From positions 1 to 11,544 of the forward strand of contig JAAZGT010000097.1 of the NCBI GenBank assembly GCA_012511095.1: a stretch of DNA of 11,544 nucleotides, in the 5' to 3' direction. A program made the position numbers and the translations under genes. The notes below the pieces were generated by a model. The model was not told the origin of the DNA. It saw only the letters and a list, made by a program, of their open reading frames with translations, and did no database searches. The stretch is from Alcaligenaceae bacterium. Lineage in GTDB: Bacteria > Pseudomonadota > Gammaproteobacteria > Burkholderiales > Burkholderiaceae_B. Below are positions 7,644 through 11,544 of the stretch, in pieces (position 1 is the first letter of the stretch; each line of letters opens with the position of its first letter).

Positions 7644-8594
7644 ATGACAACGCACTCTGAACACACCATGGTCACCTCGCTAGACCCTAGTACACAAGCT
7701 AGAGAGACTCGCCTAGGGGTATTTTATGCTTTCATGTGTTATTGCACTTGGGGCATTTTCCCGCTGTATTGGTCCATGCTTAATAACCAAGGGATGTCTG
7801 CCGCTCAGCTCATGGGTCACCGAGTATTTTGGGCTTCAATTTGTGCTTTGCTTTTACTTTTTATTAGCAGACAACAAAATATTGTCTGGTCCACCTTTAG
7901 GCAACCTAAGGTGATGTCCGTATTCTTTTTGGCTTCTATGGCCTTAGGGATAAATTGGTTAGTTTATATTTATGCCATAGGAATTAATCGTGTTGTTGAG
8001 GCAAGCTTAGGCTATTTCATGTCACCCTTAATGAGTATTGCCTTAGCTAGGTTATTTATAGGTGAAAGAATTAACGGCACCCAAGCCATTGCTGTTGCTT
8101 TAGCCAGTTGTGGGGTCTTGTGGTTAGCTTTTTTAGGCGGACAAATCCCATGGATTGCCTTATTACTTAGCATCTCGTGGAGCTTTTATAGCCTATTACG
8201 AAAAAAAGCTGTGTTGCCCGTCATCCCAGGCTTTGCTATTGAAACCTTATTAATGCTGCCCTTTGCTGTCGCTTATTTATTTTATTTAAGTAGCTTAGGT
8301 GAGTATCAATTCTTAAATTTACCCACAAAGATTATTTTATTGATCATTGGTACGGGGGTATTAACTAGCTACCCACTTTTATTTTTTGCAGCAGCAGCCA
8401 AAAGAATTCGCCTCAATACCTTAGGGATTTTGCTTTATATCAACCCAAGCTTACAGTTCTTAATCGGGCTCTTTATCCTCAAAGAGCCCTTTGACGGCAT
8501 CCAGTTTATTGCCTATATTTTTGTCTGGCTTGCAGTGGTGATTTTTACAACGAGCAGCTATAGGGAGTATAAAAAATCCATTGCTCAACATTAA
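7644..8594 (+). CDS. rarD: RarD-type EamA/DMT permease, copy 2
   Basis: This is a second inner-membrane permease of the same family, about 316 residues from this start. It carries the same landmarks as copy 1: CYCTWGIFPLYW, NWLVYIYAIGINRVVEASLGY, ARLFIGERI, IPGFAIETLLMLPFA, PLLFFAAAAKRI and NPSLQFLIGLFILKEPFD. Differences are spread along the whole length, so this is an old duplication rather than a recent one. The start is uncertain. The frame is open back to a TTG at 7614 inside nudF, but ATG codons at 7644 and 7668 are more likely. None has a good ribosome site, and the 7668 start would give an N-terminus about as long as that of copy 1. Coupling to nudF translation is a reasonable inference. 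Its TAA overlaps the stop of the convergent deacylase gene. Confidence 0.9.
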   Translation: MTTHSEHTMVTSLDPSTQARETRLGVFYAFMCYCTWGIFPLYWSMLNNQGMSAAQLMGHRVFWASICALLLLFISRQQNIVWSTFRQPKVMSVFFLASMALGINWLVYIYAIGINRVVEASLGYFMSPLMSIALARLFIGERINGTQAIAVALASCGVLWLAFLGGQIPWIALLLSISWSFYSLLRKKAVLPVIPGFAIETLLMLPFAVAYLFYLSSLGEYQFLNLPTKIILLIIGTGVLTSYPLLFFAAAAKRIRLNTLGILLYINPSLQFLIGLFILKEPFDGIQFIAYIFVWLAVVIFTTSSYREYKKSIAQH

Positions 8595-9727
8595 GGCGAT
8601 AAGCCCGAATGACCATGCTCGACAGGACTAGAAATACTCATTAATATACGCTCTGGTCGAGCTAAACGTTGTGCGCTATGGGCAAAAACCACACCATCGA
8701 CGGGACTGCTTACCGTAGTTTTAGTCAAGTTAATAGGATCAAGAATATCCACAATGGCTTGACCTTTTTCTACCCATTCGCCCACATCGACCAAATAAAC
8801 AGCAACACCTGCCACCGGCGCAGCAACATAAGACAGACCTTCCAAAGGGTGAGGCTCTCTAATCAATGGCGGTAGCTCTTTGACTTGCGACACAGGTAAG
8901 TGCAAATAGCCTTGCTGATTTAAATATTGGAGAATGGCATCTGCATCATTAGATGCTTTTTCGTGCGACAGATCATATTCACCCCTAAACTCTACCGTAC
9001 TACTTACACAGCTTAGCTCTAAAGGCACATCTGGAAATTGCTGACGTAAACGCGGCCAAATTGATGAAAGCACCTCATCAAAGGAATTGCTCCCTGAATC
9101 CTCAGATAGTAACTGACAATGGCTACCCAAATAACGTGCTAAAGGCTCTAGCTTAGACCAATGATCTGGCATGCCATAAATATGCATGACGGCATGATTA
9201 TCGCAATGTAGGTCTAACACAAGATCCGCATCGTAAGACCAACTTAAAAGGGTTTTATGCAGTGAGTCAGTTTCAGAAATAACAGTTAAGTCATCTATCA
9301 CCCGCTTTAAATAATAACGACGAATTAATTCTGTATTTTCGGCGGCATTATCGGACCAAGAAATGCCCTGCTGCTCAATGAGTTTAAGTAGCTTTTCAAA
9401 TAAATTAAAGTCTGGTCCGAGGCGATTAAAATTTTGAGCCGTCGCTAAATGAAAACGACCAATATGCTGATAATTTACCATTTGCCCTAGGCCAATTGGA
9501 TTACAAAAAGGCACTAAAACAATACGCGCATGGAGCCGATTTTCTTGTTCTAGCTTTAGTAAGGCTTGATGTAAATAATAAGAAACCAAAGAACCTGGCA
9601 GCTCATCACCATGTAAACTCGCTTGCATATAGACTTTTTTGCCATCGGCAGGACCAAAATGAAGCGCCGTGAGTTGATAGGATTTACCAGGCGTGGAACC
9701 TATTAAATTCACCGTTTCTGTTTGCAT
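8591..9727 (-). CDS. Zinc deacylase of the succinylglutamate desuccinylase/aspartoacylase family
   Basis: This is a predicted zinc-dependent amide hydrolase of the AstE/AspA branch of the M14 metallopeptidase fold, removing an acyl group from an N-acylated amino acid or diamine. Metal ligands are visible as HGDE (H39, E42) and LDLHCD (H174). TVEFRGE at 244-250 holds the likely catalytic glutamate E246. From about residue 297 there is a C-terminal swivel domain resembling a biotinyl/lipoyl fold (YVAAPVAGVAVYL, VGEWVEKGQ, SSPVDGVVF) but without a modifiable lysine motif. This layout occurs in DoeB-like N-acetyl-diaminobutyrate deacetylases; the actual substrate is unknown. I chose the ATG at 9727 (378 residues) because GAGG at 9734-9737 sits six bases before it. 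The ATG at 9739 would add four residues and overlap that ribosome site. It stands alone, convergent with rarD copy 2 and divergent from bioB. Confidence 0.88.
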   Translation of the reverse strand: MQTETVNLIGSTPGKSYQLTALHFGPADGKKVYMQASLHGDELPGSLVSYYLHQALLKLEQENRLHARIVLVPFCNPIGLGQMVNYQHIGRFHLATAQNFNRLGPDFNLFEKLLKLIEQQGISWSDNAAENTELIRRYYLKRVIDDLTVISETDSLHKTLLSWSYDADLVLDLHCDNHAVMHIYGMPDHWSKLEPLARYLGSHCQLLSEDSGSNSFDEVLSSIWPRLRQQFPDVPLELSCVSSTVEFRGEYDLSHEKASNDADAILQYLNQQGYLHLPVSQVKELPPLIREPHPLEGLSYVAAPVAGVAVYLVDVGEWVEKGQAIVDILDPINLTKTTVSSPVDGVVFAHSAQRLARPERILMSISSPVEHGHSGLSP

Positions 9728-9733
9728 AAAAAA

Positions 9734-9737
9734 CCTC
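9734..9737 (-). promoter_or_regulatory. Ribosome binding site that fixes the deacylase start
   Basis: On the minus strand the bases read TGAGG followed by six T and then ATG. GAGG six bases before the ATG at 9727 is a normal Shine-Dalgarno spacing, whereas the upstream ATG at 9739 lies directly before it and has no ribosome site of its own. Confidence 0.6.
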
Positions 9738-9760
9738 ATTAATTAAAGCTTAAGCAATTA

Positions 9761-9766
9761 AGTATA
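9761..9766 (-). promoter_or_regulatory. Candidate -10 element for the deacylase gene
   Basis: On the minus strand this reads TATACT, 5 of 6 to the -10 consensus, placing a start point near 9754 and a leader of about 27 bases. No good -35 hexamer is found 16-18 bases upstream, so the promoter may be weak or activator-dependent. The palindrome GCTTAAGC at 9748-9755 would overlap the start point. Confidence 0.35.
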
Positions 9767-9870
9767 ACCGCTCAGAGCAAAAAAGTGCTTACCTCAAATT
9801 ACACTCAAAAAGCACATAAAAATCAACACACAAACTGCAGGTCTTTTCTAAAAAAGAACAACTATTAATT

Positions 9871-9910
9871 ATCTTCTCTTAACTTCGCTCATCTTCGCCT
9901 ATCTTTCATA
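9871..9910 (+). repeat. Four imperfect 10-base direct repeats upstream of bioB
   Basis: The consecutive decamers are ATCTTCTCTT, AACTTCGCTC, ATCTTCGCCT and ATCTTTCATA, sharing a core close to ATCTTCGC with a period of exactly 10 bases. The array ends ten bases before the bioB -35 element, so each unit would face the same side of the helix. Function is unknown. Confidence 0.45.
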
Positions 9911-9919
9911 AAAAATCAT

Positions 9920-9948
9920 TTGAAAATCTACTTTACAACTACTATGAT
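9920..9948 (+). promoter_or_regulatory. Sigma70 promoter of bioB
   Basis: TTGAAA at 9920-9925 (5 of 6 to the -35 consensus), an ideal 17-base spacer and TATGAT at 9943-9948 (5 of 6 to the -10 consensus) form the best promoter in the window. Transcription would begin near 9955, giving a leader of about 19 bases that carries GGAG at 9964-9967, six bases before the bioB ATG. Confidence 0.7.
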
Positions 9949-9973
9949 TATGAACATCTAAACGGAGACATAA

Positions 9974-10954
9974 ATGGAAACAATTGATTTAACTCGTACA
10001 AATTCATTAACTGAACTTGAAACTGCTAAGTGGTCAGTTGCTCAAGTGACTGAATTATTTGAATTACCCTTTATGGAGCTTTTATATCAAGCTCAAACCA
10101 TTCACCGCCAATTTCATGAGGTGGGTGAGGTGCAACTATCGACTTTATTATCGATTAAAACTGGCGGTTGCCCAGAGGACTGTACTTATTGCCCTCAATC
10201 GTCACGTTACACCACCGATGTAGAAAAAGAAAAATTAATGGCTGTTGAGGAAGTGGTTAAAGCTGCTAAAGCTGCTAAAGACCAAGGTGCCTCACGCTTT
10301 TGTATGGGTGCCGCATGGCGTGGTCCTAAACAGCATCAAGTAGAAGTTGTAAGTGAGATGGTGCGTCAGGTTAAAGCTCTAGGCATGGAAACCTGTGTCA
10401 CCCTAGGTATGCTCAAAGAAGGCCAAGCTGAACAACTTAAAGAGGCTGGTTTAGATTATTACAACCATAATATTGATACTGCCCCTGAATTTTACGGCAA
10501 TATCATTACCACTCGTACCTATCAAGACCGTTTAGACACGCTTGAGCGCGTACGTGAAGCGGGTATTAATGTCTGCTGTGGCGGTATTGTAGGTCTTGGT
10601 GAGTCCCGTCGTGAACGCGCTGGTCTCTTAGCCGAATTAGCCAACATGAACCCTCCTCCACAGTCTGTTCCTATTAATCACTTGGTTAAGGTAGCAGGCA
10701 CACCCTTAGCTGATGAAGAGGATTTAGACCCCTTTGAGTTTATTCGCACCATCGCTATTGCACGTATTTTAATGCCTAGCTCTAAAGTACGATTATCTGC
10801 TGGTAGAGAGCAAATGGACGACGGCATTCAAGCACTTTGCTTTATGGCAGGAGCCAACTCAATCTTTTATGGCGATTGCTTGTTAACCACCTCTAATCCA
10901 CAAAGAGAAAAAGACCAAGAGCTATTCCAACGCTTGGACTTATATGGTGCATAG
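9974..10954 (+). CDS. bioB: Biotin synthase
   Basis: This cytoplasmic radical-SAM enzyme inserts sulfur into dethiobiotin, the last step of biotin synthesis. The 326 residues are somewhat shorter than E. coli BioB (346), mostly at the C-terminus. The radical-SAM cluster motif is C66-x3-C70-x2-C73 (GGCPEDCTYCPQSSRY). Ligands for the second, sulfur-donating [2Fe-2S] cluster are present as C110, C141 and C201, with R273 at the place of the unusual arginine ligand. YNHNIDTAPEFY at 163-174, GGIVGLGES at 203-211 and the KVRLSAGRE stretch are also typical. The ATG is backed by GGAG six bases ahead and by a good promoter. No other biotin gene is in the window, so the pathway genes must be elsewhere if present. 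It converges on the stress-protein gene across a shared terminator. Confidence 0.97.
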   Translation: METIDLTRTNSLTELETAKWSVAQVTELFELPFMELLYQAQTIHRQFHEVGEVQLSTLLSIKTGGCPEDCTYCPQSSRYTTDVEKEKLMAVEEVVKAAKAAKDQGASRFCMGAAWRGPKQHQVEVVSEMVRQVKALGMETCVTLGMLKEGQAEQLKEAGLDYYNHNIDTAPEFYGNIITTRTYQDRLDTLERVREAGINVCCGGIVGLGESRRERAGLLAELANMNPPPQSVPINHLVKVAGTPLADEEDLDPFEFIRTIAIARILMPSSKVRLSAGREQMDDGIQALCFMAGANSIFYGDCLLTTSNPQREKDQELFQRLDLYGA

Positions 10955-10988
10955 AAGACCTTATCTTTAAGCTGAGTTATAAAAGTCA

Positions 10989-11020
10989 AAAGACCCATGA
11001 AAAATTATTCATGGGTCTTT
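10989..11020. terminator. Bidirectional terminator between bioB and the usp gene
   Basis: A perfect 13-bp stem, 10989-11001 with 11008-11020 (AAAGACCCATGAA against TTCATGGGTCTTT), closes a six-base loop. On the plus strand the stem ends in TTT followed by GCTTTG. On the minus strand it ends in TCTTTTGACTTTT, a better T-tract, so it serves the minus-strand usp gene at least as well as bioB. Confidence 0.85.
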
Positions 11021-11051
11021 GCTTTGTGCTGACAGTTTCTAAGATTAAAAA

Positions 11052-11516
11052 TTAATCGCTAGAACCTTGAATGCGGTTAACTAATACTGATACTGGCGCT
11101 AACTGAATCACCTTAGTAGTTACGCTACCTAAAAGTAGGCGTGATAAACCGCTACGACCATGAGTAGCAATATAAATTAAATCACAACCGTGCTCTTTGG
11201 CCGCCTCGACAATACCATCGGCTACGTTATAGTTTGACACAATGATAGAAGTTGCTTTTACACCTGCAGTATCCGCTCTATCCATAACGGGCTGTAAGTA
11301 CTCCTCTGCCTCTTTGCGAGCAGCTTCTTCGTAATCAGCGTCTGAAATAGCATAAGAGGCTGCAACACCATCAAAACCCACAAGAGTAGAGAAAGGCTGA
11401 GTCACATTTAATACCACAATTTCGGCGCCAATCTGACGAGCAAAGGAAATACCTAAATTTGCGGTTTGCGCTGAAATATCAGAACCATCGATGGGTAATA
11501 AAATCTTTTTGTACAT
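11052..11516 (-). CDS. Universal stress protein, UspA family
   Basis: This is a small cytoplasmic stress protein of 154 residues with one Usp domain. The N-terminus MYKKILLPIDGSDIS holds the family first strand and the nucleotide-contacting aspartate D10. The C-terminal half has ATHGRSGLSRLLLGSVTTKV, matching the ATP-binding pattern G-x2-G-x9-G-S except that the first glycine is alanine (IATHG rather than the common MGTHG). ATP binding is therefore likely, but not certain. It ends VSVLVNR, the usual last strand. The start is supported by AAGGAG on the minus strand at 11524-11529, seven bases before the ATG. The promoter lies beyond the window. It is convergent with bioB, with no functional link evident. 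Proteins of this family are usually induced by stress or growth arrest; that is family knowledge. Confidence 0.93.
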   Translation of the reverse strand: MYKKILLPIDGSDISAQTANLGISFARQIGAEIVVLNVTQPFSTLVGFDGVAASYAISDADYEEAARKEAEEYLQPVMDRADTAGVKATSIIVSNYNVADGIVEAAKEHGCDLIYIATHGRSGLSRLLLGSVTTKVIQLAPVSVLVNRIQGSSD

Positions 11517-11544
11517 AAAATATCTCCTTGTTAAGATTCTTTGG

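Larger units (their letters stand above)
9740..9973. other. Divergent intergenic region, deacylase / bioB
   Basis: This 234-base stretch is strongly AT-rich and holds no convincing ORF. From left to right it contains an eight-base palindrome GCTTAAGC (9748-9755) beside the deacylase -10, an inverted pair GTGCTT (9785-9790) and AAGCAC (9810-9815), A-tracts at 9779-9784, 9807-9811 and 9818-9822, a small AT hairpin TCTTTT/AAAAGA (9842-9857), the phased 10-base repeats (9871-9910) and the bioB promoter. The A-tracts suggest bent DNA. No known regulator site could be matched with confidence. Confidence 0.6.

Noticed and set aside
9842..9857. TCTTTT/AAAAGA hairpin as a terminator
   Set aside because: The stem is only six A-T-rich base pairs and has no gene ending nearby on either strand.
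9906..9938. Possible BirA operator at the bioB promoter
   Set aside because: ACTTTACAA at 9930-9938 matches 7 of 9 bases of the right half-site, and its position between -35 and -10 is suggestive, but the expected left half at the proper spacing matches only about 5 of 9, mostly A residues. Not better than chance in AT-rich DNA.
9727..9974. Functional link between the swivel-domain deacylase and the divergent bioB
   Set aside because: The swivel domain resembles biotinyl domains in fold only and has no biotin-accepting lysine motif. Adjacency alone does not support a biotin role.

Overview
The window looks like ordinary chromosomal DNA from an AT-leaning proteobacterium (low-to-mid 40s % G+C by eye, not computed). 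Gene families and style (Dpp-type transporter, YqjG-type glutathionyl-hydroquinone reductase, ClsA-type cardiolipin synthase, RarD, NudF, proteobacterial BioB) fit Gammaproteobacteria or a low-GC Betaproteobacterium such as the Alcaligenaceae. I cannot place it more finely. Glutathione chemistry and strong Shine-Dalgarno sites before many genes agree with a Gram-negative host. I saw no transposase, integrase, phage gene, tRNA, rRNA or CRISPR array.

Layout. Positions 1-3358 hold the distal part of a peptide ABC transporter operon on the plus strand: the 3' part of a DppB-type permease, a complete DppC-type permease, and two separate ATPases (DppD- and DppF-type), tightly packed and ending in a 4-base ATGA overlap. 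A possible hairpin follows. Positions 3490-4440 encode a single-gene unit for glutathionyl-hydroquinone reductase, with its own candidate promoter and a strong intrinsic terminator. Positions 4606-8594 form a four-gene plus-strand run: cardiolipin synthase, a RarD permease, a Nudix ADP-ribose pyrophosphatase and a second RarD permease, with gaps under 20 bases. This run collides tail-to-tail with a minus-strand zinc deacylase (AstE/aspartoacylase family with a C-terminal swivel domain), the two stop codons overlapping in TTAA. A 234-base divergent intergenic region (9740-9973) separates that deacylase from bioB and carries a good bioB promoter plus a set of 10-base phased imperfect repeats. 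bioB converges on a minus-strand universal stress protein, and a 13-bp-stem terminator lies between them.

How the genes fit together. The transporter imports di- or oligopeptides. The cls-rarD-nudF-rarD run combines membrane-lipid synthesis, two inner-membrane drug/metabolite-type permeases and nucleotide-sugar housekeeping; co-transcription is inferred from spacing, not from a known pathway. bioB stands alone without bioF, bioD or bioA nearby. 

I did not find a clearly new multi-gene system. The points most worth a second look are the two rarD paralogues bracketing a Nudix gene with a non-standard Nudix box and an internal perfect 10-bp inverted repeat, the phased repeats in front of bioB, and the deacylase of unknown substrate with its swivel domain.
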